Shown piece after piece: positions 39,272 through 52,400 of a stretch of DNA of 64,000 bases. The notes beneath the pieces are model-generated. The model was given only the letters and a program-made list of their open reading frames with translations. It did no database searches and had not been told where the DNA came from. The number at the start of each line of letters is the position of its first letter. Position 1 is the stretch's first letter. This DNA comes from Pterobdella sp. o SKG-2022 (taxonomy: Eukaryota > Annelida > Clitellata > Hirudinida > Piscicolidae), in the NCBI GenBank assembly GCA_964035795.1, contig OZ038326.1:2142916-2206915 (forward strand). Reading direction: 5' to 3'. The position numbers were made by a program, and so were the translations under genes.

Positions 39272-42200
39272 TTACATTGTGAGATGATCATCGTTTGAGA
39301 GAATGTCTTCAAAAAATTTCTGTTTTGCTCTTGTATCAGCCAATTCCTGGTGTTATTCAAACATCAAATATGAATCTGAATTTTTATGCATAATAATGTC
39401 AAAATATTACAGTAAATAAGTTGTAAATCTGAATAAAAATTCCTAAAATTATTGTAAAATCAATCATTATTTAAAAATAACTAAGCGCAATATGAATCAA
39501 AACCTTGGTATGAAAGATTGAATCACAATAAGATTATTATTATTATAGTGGCGTCAGATTTGAAATAAGAAGCTAAAAATAACCTTATTAAGATCTGATA
39601 CATTTTGTTGAAGAGAAGCTTCTAAGAGGAAGGCCTGCTGAAGCTTGAGTTGGCAGGCCCTAAGTTGTTCACTGTTCAGAGTTTGGTTCTGTCTGCAGCA
39701 GTCCAGCTGGCTTTTCATTCCGATGTAGCTGTAGGATGGGTGTTTGAGGAATTTGAATGGAATGAATCAGACCTAGAGTAACTTTTTCATTTAATGTTTC
39801 AAAGCAACCGACATCTTTATCAAAACCGAACTCAAACGAAGTTTATCAAATAATTTGACGGTATTAATGTAACAAGCATTGGTTTTAGAAAAAAATATTT
39901 TGCGAAAATTTCGTTTGACGAGTATGTCTAAATCAATAAAAATTGAAAAATTAGCAGACCTCTTAACTGTATCATTTAACTGTTGAGTCCGCAAGATTAA
40001 TTGTTTATTGAGTCGTTCAAAGCAACTTTCCAATTTTTGTTTTTTATTTTTAGTATCTTCAAAATGCTTTTTCAACACAGAAATCTGATGCTGTAGTATC
40101 TCCACCTGTTTCTGAGATTTTCCCAGATGCTGAAGCAAAGTGGTGTTTTGTTCTTGGTACATTGATAGGTCGAATTTTTGTGTTGAAAAGATCGCTCCGT
40201 TTTCTAATGTTTCTTTTGAAATTCTTATAATTTCTTCTTCTTTTGCTTTCAAAATTTCTGTCAGTGTGGCTTCTCTTTTTTGTGAATATATTAACTTTTC
40301 TTGAAGTTCTTTCAGCGTTTTCTTGAATAAAATCGATTTATTTTAAATAAAAAGTATTTATTTGAATATTAATATATTTAAATGTTTTGTATATAATGAT
40401 TCTATACGAAAATAGCCAAACAGAATTTATTGCTGGGTGAGAAGAGGTAGGCGTTTAGTGCATCAGGCCAATGTTAATGGAATAGATTTAATGGCATCAG
40501 AATTAACACTTATAAAAAGCTTATAACAACCGAGTTTTTTTCTTCCTTAATTTTCAAACACTTTTCCAATGTTTCGAACTTGATGGTGTAATTTTTTTCC
40601 TTTTTCTCCATCATTTTCTTCATGTTTTCTTTTTCATCTACACAGGACACCATCACTAAGTTTTTGTCTTTCAATTCCTTCTCTAATTTCTTTATCTTGA
40701 ATGAAAATAATGTTTCAAATGAATATTCAAACAATAATAATACGTTTGATGAGTATTTATTAATTCAAAAAATATTTTTTTCTACCATGAAGTCTTTTTC
40801 TTGAAAATGATTTTTGAGTTTTTCTTTTTTTATTACTTCTTCTTGTAATTCTATTTTATTTTGATTTATTTTTGATTTCCACGTTTCGATTTCTTTTTTC
40901 ATACAATTCTCATTCCGCTCGGCTCTCGATAACTTTTCAGTTAAAGTTTCAATTTCTTTCTTTTTGTTACCAAGCTCATCTTTCGTTTCCTTTCATAAAT
41001 ACTCATTTTTATATAAAACTTACTAATAAGAATCGATTAACTAATTAAACTTCAAAGTTCCGTCAAAAGAAAAGATTTCATTTACACAAATTGATAAATT
41101 TTTGAAAAATATCAATACTTTGTTCTGATCGCATTCTGTTGATAAACTCTTTTTTAATTTTTCATTCAGCTTTTTCATTTCTTCAAAGTCTTTTTCTATA
41201 TTATTATTCTGCGATATTTTAATTAAATGTAGACTTGGCAAGTTTCAAATTCGGGAAAACTTCATAGAAAATTTAAGAAAAATAATTTATAAATTCAAGT
41301 TTGACTATGAAAAACCATTAATTGAAGAAGAGCTTTTATATAAATTTAATTTAAAATTGAAAAAATTTTATAAACAACCATTTTCAAACAAAAATTTTTT
41401 AATTAAATAATTCATAAACTAAAAAACAACAAAGCTAAAACTAAGTTAAAATCATAGTTACAACACCGACTTAAATCCTACATCATCTAATAGAGCTTTC
41501 AGATTCTGATTCTTCCTCTTCATCATACCAATTTCATCTCTGCTCAGCTTCAGTTTCTCATTCATGTTTTCCATATAAGATTTTTTCTCTAATGTTAAAT
41601 TATACAGCTGTTTTTCAATTGTTTTCTCGTTAGTTAAGGATTTTTCCAGTTTTTCCTGTTTCATTTTTATGGGGGTTTTTAGTAATTGATAATTTAAGTA
41701 AATGCATTTAACTATATATCTACAAGAAAGCAATGCTGACTTGAATTTTGAAAAATGTACATTGATGAAAAAGTTTCAAAATACATTACTAAAAAAAAAT
41801 ACAATACCCAAAAACACGGAACTAAATAATCTAATGTAAACAAAACATTTTCTAAGTTTACACAAAGCAATGATCAAAGTCCAATTATATCCAAAACATC
41901 AAAAACATTCAACGTTTCCTATAACTTGTAATGTCTTCATTTCTGCATGCAAAGCATGTATTTCCCGTTGGTGCTGTTCTACTTCATTCTCTAGCCTTTT
42001 TTTGTCTTTTTCCTTCTGTTTTTGCGGTCTTTTTAATGGTTCGAATACATATGAATAATTAAAATTTTTAGTTTTTTCAAATATAAATTAGCAAGTTTAG
42101 TACTTCTATTGGAATTTTTTAAAAATTGTCAAACTTTGTTTACTATCTCTTTGATATCTTCAATTTTTTCTTCTTTTTCTTGTATTATACCTTGAAAGTA

Positions 42201-43284
42201 TTATTATTATTCGTTTATCCTTTTTTCTCATAAAATGATATTAGTTTTATCAAACTTTTAATTGAAATTACGCCAAAACTCAAACCTCTTATTTTTTCTA
42301 ATTCTTTTTCGAAATATTTATTTTTTCTGTCAAATTTTATAGCAGATTATCAACTAATTTATTGTTAACAAATTAAATTTTTTCATATGACAATAAACGC
42401 ATCATAATTTTTTGTCATTCTCACTGTTTATTGAGCTCAATATTATTTTTGGCTTTTGATAATTCTTCTTTCATCAAGTCTTTCTGCCTAAGTTCTTCGT
42501 TCATTTTTATTATCTGTTAAAATTTTCAATTTCATATGCTCATTTCTAATTTTTATTCATAACTTTTATAAGGGGTATATACTTAACTATATTTTCTTTT
42601 TCATTCTTCTCTTCCAAAAGCTGCAGCTTCGAAACATCAAAAGCATCTGATAAAATATACCTTAATATCACAAAAATATTATAAACCTCAAAATTGAGGG
42701 CTTCAAACTGGAACATTCTAAATAATTTGTTTCTTAAAGAGAATTCTATTTTCTAAAAACTCAATCTTTTCCAAAATATTCGTAAATTTTTATTTATATA
42801 TATATAGATATGATTCTTTCACAATTCAAACATTTGATACAAGCCATAAAGAACAGAATAAAATTGTATCCTTCCAAACTTACTCTTAACTTCTTTTATT
42901 GTTTCATCTTTATCATTTAATTCCTGTTTCAACTTCGTAGTTTCAGCTCTGATGTTTTGAGTTTCAATGCTGTGGGATAACTTTAGAGCTTCATTCTTTT
43001 CGATATATCGTTTCAAAGTTGAAATTTCACATAAAAGTGAATTTATCTGTTAAATATGATTTTTTTGAAAATATTAATTTATAAGTTTATGAAACTCAAC
43101 CTTTTCATTCTCTTCGTGTTTTTTTTCTAGTTTTTCCCGTTCGTAATCAGCCGCTTGTCTCCGCAAGTTTGTATTCTCTTTTTCTTAACAGAATATCAAG
43201 ACTGTTAGAAACTTCAACCCAACTCAAACCCAATGCTTGAAAATTATTTCAGTACTAACGTAAGTCAGTCAGCGTTTTCATCAT
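39272..43284 (-). CDS. Long coiled-coil protein, 606 residues, 15 exons
   Basis: Fifteen minus-strand exons join with no frame break: 43284-43260, 43183-43101, 43046-42884, 42646-42588, 42513-42425, 42326-42286, 42190-42135, 42015-41926, 41655-41482, 41208-41119, 40989-40786, 40695-40531, 40321-39960, 39728-39584 and 39346-39272 (TAA). They total 1,821 nt. The product is almost wholly a charged coiled coil rich in Glu, Lys, Asn and Gln, with segments such as KLKQELNDKDETIKEVK and EKLEKSLTNEKTIEKQL. The last 110 residues have more Gln, Cys and Leu (QLDCCRQNQTLNSEQLRACQ) and the end is SNDDHLTM. No motor, kinase or membrane segment is visible. Length and composition fit a structural protein (cytoskeleton, cilium, centrosome or Golgi), which is inference only. 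The start is the first ATG of a tandem ATGATG; more upstream exons are possible. Most introns are under 150 nt. Confidence 0.85.
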
Positions 43285-43723
43285 AAAAACTTTGCAGTAA
43301 AGCAACAATTACCGAACACCAAACAGTTTAGTTAAGTATTTATGAAGTAAAAAGCTTTCGTGACAAGTGTAACATTATAATTCGAATGATAATTTAACGT
43401 GAAAAACTCAAATTTAGATTGATACATATAATTTCAAATTGAACTCATACATATATTTATTGGACATAACGTGGGAAGCTCAGAACGGTAGTGTAGATTG
43501 TTTACCTAAGAAATGATTGACAACAAGCTAAAAGTGAGCTTTGCTGCAAAATCCTCTAGCGATCAATCTAATAATTTTTTTATTTAAACTAGACTGTTTT
43601 GTTTTTTATTTGACTTTTTCTGAACGTTAGATAAATTTGTTGTTAAAATTAGTGTTTACAGACGTCAGTTCAAATTCTCTTGAAAACTTTGATTCATTTT
43701 GGTTTGAGAATATTTCTAATATT

Positions 43724-44578
43724 ATGTTTAAATTAGCCTTGCTGGCCTTCCTCTCATTTGCTTGTATTAGTAAATCTGGAAAAAACATCAAAACTTATGA
43801 TATGACCATTAAAAGTTTGTTATCAGGGAATAAAAATTATTCTTTTGCTAATAAGCTTGCCAACTCCAAAAACCTTTTGAATGATCTTGAGTTCATCAAA
43901 CAAACACTGCTTTCAAAAGTATTAAAGCTGTTTGACTTAGTGATAGCAGTTAAGAAAGCACTCCCCAAAATGCAACAATTGGCTCAAAAACTCATCAGAA
44001 CTCATTTTAAAATTTCTAACTTCACTAGAAACCTCACTATAAATAATAAGAACAAATGGAAAACAAGAATGGCACATAAAATAATCAAAAGATATGCTGA
44101 TCGGTACAATGATTTGGTAGAAGAACTGAATGAAATCGACAAAATTCTGAACAAAATTGAAAATAAGCTGAAGAAAGAAACCGTACGGATTATTGAAGAG
44201 ATCGATGATGACTTTCTTCTCTACAACAAAGAAAGACTCGACCACGGACTTTCTCAAAACCCAGAGACCCAATTACATCAGAACCAAATCGTGCCAACCA
44301 TTACAGAGAATAAGCTTTTTAACGAGCTAGGTTCAAACGATATGCCCAACAAGCCCAGAAACCTCGGAATGGTGGCTGGTAAGCCCATTCCTTCGTATCT
44401 CTTAATATCCAACAATGACTCACCGGCCGCTGATAAAATAAATGTGAAAAAACATATCAGAGAAGATGCTCTAAACAAAAGGAAAGAATATGTACTGAAA
44501 GAGCTGCGGAATAAAAGGAATTGGCTTGATAAGATGATTGAGGAAATAAATAGAAAACCCCAGTTAACGTTACATTAA
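43724..44578 (+). CDS. Secreted, helix-rich protein of unknown function
   Basis: A single open frame of 284 residues. The frame is open further upstream, but the start at 43724 is preferred because the protein then begins with a clear signal peptide (MFKLALLAFLSFACISKSG). The mature part is basic and helix-rich: a hydrophobic-amphipathic stretch near residues 55-85, potential N-glycosylation sites (NYS, NFT, NLT, NDS), an acidic segment EEIDDDF, and a C-terminal Lys/Arg-rich helix ending in KPQLTLH. The only possible cysteine is in or next to the signal peptide, so it is not a disulfide-rich protein. An AATAAA at 44690 is a plausible 3' end. The gene is divergent from the coiled-coil gene, 440 bp apart. 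I do not recognise the family; a lineage-specific secreted protein is likely. Confidence 0.75.
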   Translation: MFKLALLAFLSFACISKSGKNIKTYDMTIKSLLSGNKNYSFANKLANSKNLLNDLEFIKQTLLSKVLKLFDLVIAVKKALPKMQQLAQKLIRTHFKISNFTRNLTINNKNKWKTRMAHKIIKRYADRYNDLVEELNEIDKILNKIENKLKKETVRIIEEIDDDFLLYNKERLDHGLSQNPETQLHQNQIVPTITENKLFNELGSNDMPNKPRNLGMVAGKPIPSYLLISNNDSPAADKINVKKHIREDALNKRKEYVLKELRNKRNWLDKMIEEINRKPQLTLH

Positions 44579-45877
44579 CTTGTTTGAAGTGTTCAAAGTT
44601 GATTTAATGACTATATTTATAAAATTAGAAAGATTATTTTGTTGGGTGGAGTTTTTTGAAATTATATTACTATGAAATTAACTTGTGTGAATAAAAATCT
44701 GCAAAATTATTTTAGTTCCACGTGTTTAGTTTTACATTCTCATAAACATAATTAAGTAATAAAAGTTCCATACTTACTTCACATAATTTTAAATCAGTTT
44801 TAGCTTAAATTAAAAGTAAAAATAAATAAATAAAAATAAATTAGTTAATAAAAAAATTTAATTATCTAAAAAATATTCAAATAAATGAAAAATTCATTAG
44901 CCATGTATAAAACTATTAAACATTAGAAAATGATAAAAACGAAGTCAACTAAGTGATAAAGGAAATTCATTAAACTCACGGGTCACTTGAAATGATAAGA
45001 CACTGATAAACTACATTGATAAGTATTTAAGCAAACATTTAAGCTACAAGAGATGTAATGGATGAAACTATATGTAATTGGGGTTTTTGAATGCGTAATT
45101 CTAATGTTTTAGTTTACATTAATGTATTAAATAGTTTAAAATGATAAAGATAAGCTTAATTATATTTCTTATTAAAATAGCCGCATAAAAAGTAAAATTT
45201 TTCATGAAATGCAGAAAAAAAAGATCTTCAAAGTTCATATTATTAATAATATTCAAACTACACAAAAAAATAATTGAAAAGCCGAAAAATGTATTTAAAT
45301 CATAAAACGAAGTGATGTGCTTATGAATATGTGAAAGTGATGTGGAAGAGATTTCGTTTAGCATATTATAATGAGCCAGCCTACATTGTATGGAATGGAT
45401 GTATGAGCTAACATGATTAGCTACTGATGTTGGATATTTCGTCTTGAGATTCTATCATTGTTTCAAAAATTTTCACTTATTTCACTACTTTTTCACAATA
45501 TCTTTTAATCATTTTAGATTTAATTTTTAAATTTCTTCTCTATTGGCGTTACTTGATTTTCAATGCAATAAAAGCAAATCATAGACCAAAAACAACAAAG
45601 CTAAACATACACGCAAAAAACATACAAAAAAACTATTAACTATCTAAAAACTTAATCCATTCAAAAATAGAAGAAATTTCCTTATAGACATATAAGATCA
45701 TTAAAAAGTTTCCGATGTGTAAACCGCTGAAGCTGTAGCAATGTTATAAAAGGCAGGTTTGATGATGTGTTGGCAGCTATGCACTGAATCTCATATGATT
45801 CTGGGATCGTTTAAAACTATAGAGTAACACTAGATTCAAAGTTTTTTTGCTCAAGTCTTGTTTTGAAGATCTTCAAG
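44579..45877. other. Intergenic spacer upstream of PLOD
   Basis: AT-rich DNA containing the 3' UTR of the secreted-protein gene (AATAAA at 44690-44695) and the upstream region of PLOD. No further gene seen. Confidence 0.5.
45745..45752 (+). promoter_or_regulatory. Candidate TATA box of the PLOD gene
   Basis: TATAAAAG occurs 126 nt before the PLOD start codon. This would put transcription start near 45775 and give a 5' UTR of about 100 nt. The DNA is AT-rich, so such words also occur by chance. Confidence 0.35.
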
Positions 45878-46347
45878 ATGGGATTTAATTCAAATGTGTT
45901 TGTTTCAGCTTTGTTTTTTCTTTCCAACATTCTCATTGCTCTTTCCGAAACAGAAAGTGGGTTGAATTCATTGCTTATTTTATTATCTTAACCCATAAAA
46001 TCACTTTTTGAAACTTGAACTTTGTCTGTTTCAGGTTCAAATTTCTTAATTACTTTTCGTAAGATTCTATACAAATCCAGACTTTGAAAGTTCCAATACA
46101 TTTATAGTGCTCATAGTTAGTAAGTATAGTTTTATAACCTGAGAGAAAACTTTTGAAACCAAAATGTCTCTCGAGGTTGCATACAATCTCACTCTAAGTC
46201 GAGCGAGCCTTTTGAGAATTAGGTGTGCACAAATTGAAGCTCAATTGTATAAGGTGTGTGAGGTTCGCGCCTTTTGAAACAGAACTACAATTATTGTACA
46301 AGTTTCTAGAAAATTCTTAAAAGCCACGCTGTTTTTTTTAATTTCAC

Positions 46348-46415
<68 letters not shown>

Positions 46416-49400
46416 AATGTTATAAAATATACTGAACAACGGAACATCTAAATATTCCAAGTTCTACTCTACTAAAACTTTTTGCTTGATTCCCTTCTAT
46501 TCCATATACGACTGCAGACTTTATAGTGTTCACAGTGGCCACAGAGCACAACGATGGTTTCGACCGCTTCATGCAAAGTGCCGCCAAGTTCAATTACAAT
46601 ATAAAAGTATGGTGTGGTTGGGTTTGAATAGCTCTTCATGACAGATTGTTGCATTATCAATTTATTACGCTTGATAAATTATGCCATGTTCATTTTAATT
46701 ATAAATGTATAATTAATTAGTTATATCATAAGTATTGATTAAATTAAACTATTTTTTTGAATTCCATTGTTTAAAAATGCATTTAAAACAGCCTAGTCAA
46801 AAAAACAGTACAATATAATTAATTAGTATTCTTTTGAACGAAATAAATCTTAATTTCTGAAAAATTTGAATTTTCAAATCTAAAAGTGCCTTAAATTGAA
46901 AAATATAAACTTTGAATCTAGTTGTAAAAAGTTCCCTTCAAAAATAGGGGGTTTTACTAAAATATCATTGTTGAGAACTCACGCAATTAACAGTGGTTTT
47001 ATGATAAACTTCATAAAGCCCCATTATAATTGATATTTTATCCGTTAATTATTCGAGATCAAGCACAATCTTTTGAGAAAACTGCACAAAAACCGCATTC
47101 AGCGAAGTGATAATAATATATATACTGAAAACATGAAAAAAATCTACCTCTGAAACCATTCAAACAATAATATAACCAATAGTCAAATTTTAGTACCGGT
47201 TTATTTTCCACACAAGTTTGTTATATTACATCTTAAAACTTATCGTTGAAGAGTTTTAAGAAATCCAAGGCAAAACTTATTACGGCCAAAAACTTTTAAA
47301 GTTTATTATTAACACAATCGAATATTTCGAAAAAACATTTTTATTAATAATAATAATAACAACAACAACAAAAATAACAATTTATATAGCGCCAAGGAAA
47401 GCAACTTTGGCGCTCCATGTCAAACACTGTTGAAATTATTCCTAATAATACCAATGTAGATTCTGTTCTTTAACTGTTCTACCAATGAATTCTCCAATAC
47501 ATCCTTCCCTTCATTTCAACTAAACCACATCCTCTAGGTTTTGGGCATGGGAGAAGAATGGACAGGTGGTAACGTGGCATTGACCCATGGTGGAGGCCAG
47601 AAAGTGAGGTTATTGAAGGAAGCTTTGGAACCTTACAAATACTCAGGAAATTTAGCTGTTATGTTTGTAGACAGGTGGGTTGTGATGTAATGTTCTTTTT
47701 GTAGGATTTTGAATATATTTTTCTTTTTAGTTCTTTTAAACTGTTTTTGTTTTTTTTTGAGTTTTTGAAGTGGTTGGAATATTACTCAACACAATTGCTT
47801 AAATCATTACTCAATTCAATAAACTTAATCATTACCTAAAAATTTTCATTCTGAACCACTTACTAGTTATTCAAAATGATTTCTAGTTACGATGTGGTAT
47901 TTGCTATTGACTCCGAAAGACTTCTCAAAAGATTTAACCAGTTTGACGCCAATGTTCTTTTTTCTGCTGAAGCTTTTTGTTGGCCTGACCCAGCTCTAGA
48001 AGTAAGTCTTGCAGTTTTAGTTTCGTCAAAAATCGTAATTTAGAATTTACTAATTCAGTTGGCTTAGTTATTTAAAATTTTTGCTTAAATAGAAAGTTAC
48101 GAAACACCAACGACCAATTGAAATAAGGATTTTAATTGGTCAATCGATAAAGATTACCCTTTATCAAGCTAAATAACCAAAAACTCGAAACCCTACAGGA
48201 ATTCTACCCAACAGTATCAGTGACAGAGAAAAGGTATCTGAACTCTGGTGGTTTTATAGGATACGCTCCACAACTCTACTCTATTGTGAACTCTGCTTCC
48301 ATAGAAGATGATGACGATGACCAGCTTTTTTATACCAAGATATTCCTCAATGATAGGGTATGTCTTGTAGTTTAGGGTGTGAGGTTTGAGAAATTTTTTT
48401 ATATATTAAGAAATGAGGACTTTAAATTCATGTAAATATAGTTCTATCTATTTTAAACCATTAAACTAACTTCAAATTTCTCTTCATATCTTTTATTTAT
48501 GTAACATATCCATCTATCATAGCTATATCTACTTTTCAAATACCTTCACTTTTTCAATAAGTTGGTTCACATTAATCTCTTGGATTTCTTTTTTAGGATA
48601 CCTACAAAATGGCGTTGGACACCAAAAGTTATATCTTCCAAAACCTTAATGGAGCTCTTGGTAAATAACAGAGACACATACGACAATATATTATATAGAT
48701 GCCAAAAGAGTAATACAGGAAGTACACAATAGATAGTAATATAGAGGGTAATAACAATAATAAAAATGATAACATTAATATCGAGGATGCAAATAATATA
48801 AATTATAATAATAGCTCTTGCTAAAACCACCAGAGGAAGTGACTGTGAAGTTTGAAGATGAGCACTCCTTCCTGTACAATGTGGTGACTCAAAACATTCC
48901 TGGGGTGGTCCACGGCAATGGTCCCATCAAGGTGAATAATGATCAAGTATTTAAGCCCAATCTTGGGTTCAGAAACTCAGTTGGGTCGTTTAGGCTTTTT
49001 TTGGACTGAAAACGTTTATACTGTATGGCTGTTGTGAATGTAAAACTGAGTTATTTAGTTCTATGTAAATAGATTGGCATAAAGGAATAAAACTTGGTGT
49101 TTTTTAATCAGATAAGGAACAAAATTGAACTTTTTTATTGATATTCATAACTTAACTTCTATACACACACAATTCTCCACTAAACCTTTAAGTACAGACC
49201 CTAATTGAATCACCAATGATACAGGCGGCGTTTTCCTCATTGACCAGCTACATACCTGACCAATGGTCTCCTACTCAAGGATGTCTTGTGTGTAATGATG
49301 AGACCATTTCATTGGAGGGTGTTGAGGTGGGTAGAGTTTGTATTTGGGGTTTTTTGGGATTATATGTTTTTATTTGCCGTTGTTTTTTGAGTTATTTTGA

Positions 49401-52400
49401 AATAATGTTTTCCAATTCATTTTTACCCGCTCTAATTGAATTTTATTGAATTAAATTTTAGATAAAAAAATAGATTATAATCGATAGATACTCAAACCAC
49501 AGAGTGACCAAATGCCTCTTGTGTATGTGGGAGTCTTTTTAGAACAAATAATGCCTTTTATAGAAGACTTTTTTCAGAGGTTTTCTCAACTGACCTATCC
49601 CAAGAAGAGAATGATTGTCTTTGTGCATTACTTTGTTAGTTTTGAGCATTTTCTGTTTGAATGTGGTAGATTATGTTGTTATGTAACTAAAAGCTTTATG
49701 TGAATGATTATTTAAAGTGATTATTATTAGAATTGTTGATTAATTAAAAAACCTTGAAAATTTTTTATTTTTCAACTTTTTAATTTTTTATGTTTATAAA
49801 TAAGTAAGGGTTATTTAAAAATTTGAAGTTATATTGGTGAAAATTAAACAAACTCATTAATTTAAAAAATTGAACTTTTCGAAGAACTATTTCCACACGA
49901 AAGAAGTCGAAAAGTTCTTAGAATCACACTCAAATGCTTACAAGTCTCTAGAAATTAAAGCGAGTGAGTTGACTGACTACGAAGCAAGGCAACATTCATA
50001 GTATGTCTTTATTCAATTCCATTTAAAAGTTGAAATATGCATTGGAAATAACAAAAACAATAATAACAAACCAAAACACAGCACCGCTTGCATGGAAGCT
50101 AAATGCGACTATTACTTCCATTTGGACGGGGAGGCTCACATAGAGAAGACTGATCTCATTGAGTTTCTCATTAAAAGGAACAAGTAAAAATTATGTTTGA
50201 TAATAATATGACAGAATGGTGTGTTAGTAAATATGAGAGATACAAAGACAAACAATAATCTATTATAATGATGTGCAATATCCCCATAAAAATACAATCT
50301 AGAAGGATAAATTAATACAATAAAAAAAATATATATAAATTAATGTAGGTCTTTCTTACAAAGGCTTCGTATAATCTAAGCAATAATTTCATGTATTCAA
50401 ACTCAAACCTTCTAAAACACACCAATAAAATCACTATAGCTCCTAAAATACACTCCACCATAGCCCCTAAAACACATCCACTCAACACCCCCATAGATCT
50501 GCAGTGGCACCAATGTTGGGAAGGCCTGGGAAGATGTGGACCAACTTCTGGGGCGCTGTAAACTCCGATGGGTATTATAAGAGATCTCATGACTATGGAG
50601 AGATTGTGTCAAAACTGAGACAGTTAGTGGAGGGAGGAGAACGGGAAATGGGAGGGTAGGAGTGGGTAGATGTGAAAAAGGGGTTGTAGAAAAAGATAGA
50701 AGAAAAAAAAGGAGGGGAAAAAATGGTTAGGTATAGATGAGTGAATAGAAAAGCTAGTAGATGAGTTTGGAGTGAAAAAACATTTTTAATTACCAATTTG
50801 TTAAAATTTCAGTTTTTGACATAACTTGAATAGTGTTTATACTAACTTACATCTTCTTATTCATTCTACTAAATTTTTTTGTATATCAATATAATTTCAT
50901 TCGCCAGAGGTCTATGGAATGTGCCATATGTAACAAACGCCATCCTTATAAAATCAAAGCACCTCAAAGACCTTATAAACTTCCCTGTTCCTCTAGAAAC
51001 AGACAACGATGTAGCCTTGTGCCAGGCTTTAAGAAGCAAGGTTGGGTTGTCTGTTGATGCTTTTTCTAAGTTATGTCTAAAAATCTTCCATTGCATCTAA
51101 AAAATATATGCTTTGTAAATAGTATTAGATAACAAAGCTCTGCAATAAACGCAAAAACATAATAAACCTACTAAATGAAAAAACATCTAAAACTAACAAT
51201 ACAAAAATAAAAATAAAAAACCCACCTGCAGTATATTTTTATGTACGTCGACAACACAGACTACTTCGGCCACCTGGTGAGCAATGAAGGCTTTGAGACT
51301 GATCACTCCAGAAATGACCTATACACCATCTTTTCCAACCCCTATGTGAGTTTCAAATATTCTTTATGTGTGTGGGTTTTTGTTGTGTGTATCATGCGTT
51401 TTTTGTTATTTTTTACCACTATTAATACTTCTACTCTCGCTGCGAGTACTACTACTACTACTCTTACTACTGCTACTACCACTAATAATAATATGCAACA
51501 TATTTCATCGTAATTATATTAAACCCGGCTTCAAGGTCCATGAAGTAACACAATTAATGACATACAAAATATTTCGAAGCATTGTATGTATATAAGGTCA
51601 TCTGTTCACCTGGTGATGAAGTTAAAATGAATCAGAAATCTTTGTGCTATAGTTCATTAATTAACAACTTGTAAAACACTGCGTTTAGTTTCATATTACT
51701 TTAAAAATAATGGTGAACTTTTATAGATATTAAAATAACCATGCATTTATATTTTTTCGAGTTTTATGAATACTTATTTAAAATTTCCGAAGTTTTTCAT
51801 CTTTGAAAGTGTGGTTCATATTGGAAGCATATGCTGTGATTAAAACGACAAGTTTTTGTTTTTATCGTTGTTTTATTATTTTTATTCTATTTTTAATATT
51901 TGACTCTTTTTTTAAACGTTTTTTACTATTTTTTTATTATATTATTTTTTAATTTTATTATTGCATAAAAATGGCTTCAGTCAGACAAAACAATAAAGTA
52001 CCAATAAATTTAAACTACTGCAAAAATATGGCTAAAAAAATCATCTAAACTCATGTAAAATAACTATATATTATAAACGCATACATACATCAAATAACAA
52101 GGGCACGCCTAACCCCATGTTAAACCTCACAGACATGGGACAAGAAGTACATTCACCCTGATTATTACAAAACACTCCATAACACCTCTTTTGCAGACTT
52201 TGATCAAGTGAGTGGTGGTGGTACAGGTTATGAGGATTCATGAATGAAGGATTGAGAAACTTAATACTAATTAAACTGAGGTCACTGGACGGTAGTTATA
52301 TTGGTTCTATGTGGGAAATTGAAATAGAAGAATGATGATATTGGTGTAGAAACGGTTAAAATTAAAATATTTTTATGAAAACAAAAACGTGGTTAAGTTA

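Noticed and set aside
48567..48830. Reverse open frame of 87 codons across the PLOD exon 6-7 region
   Set aside because: It overlaps confirmed PLOD exons on the other strand and is a shadow frame.
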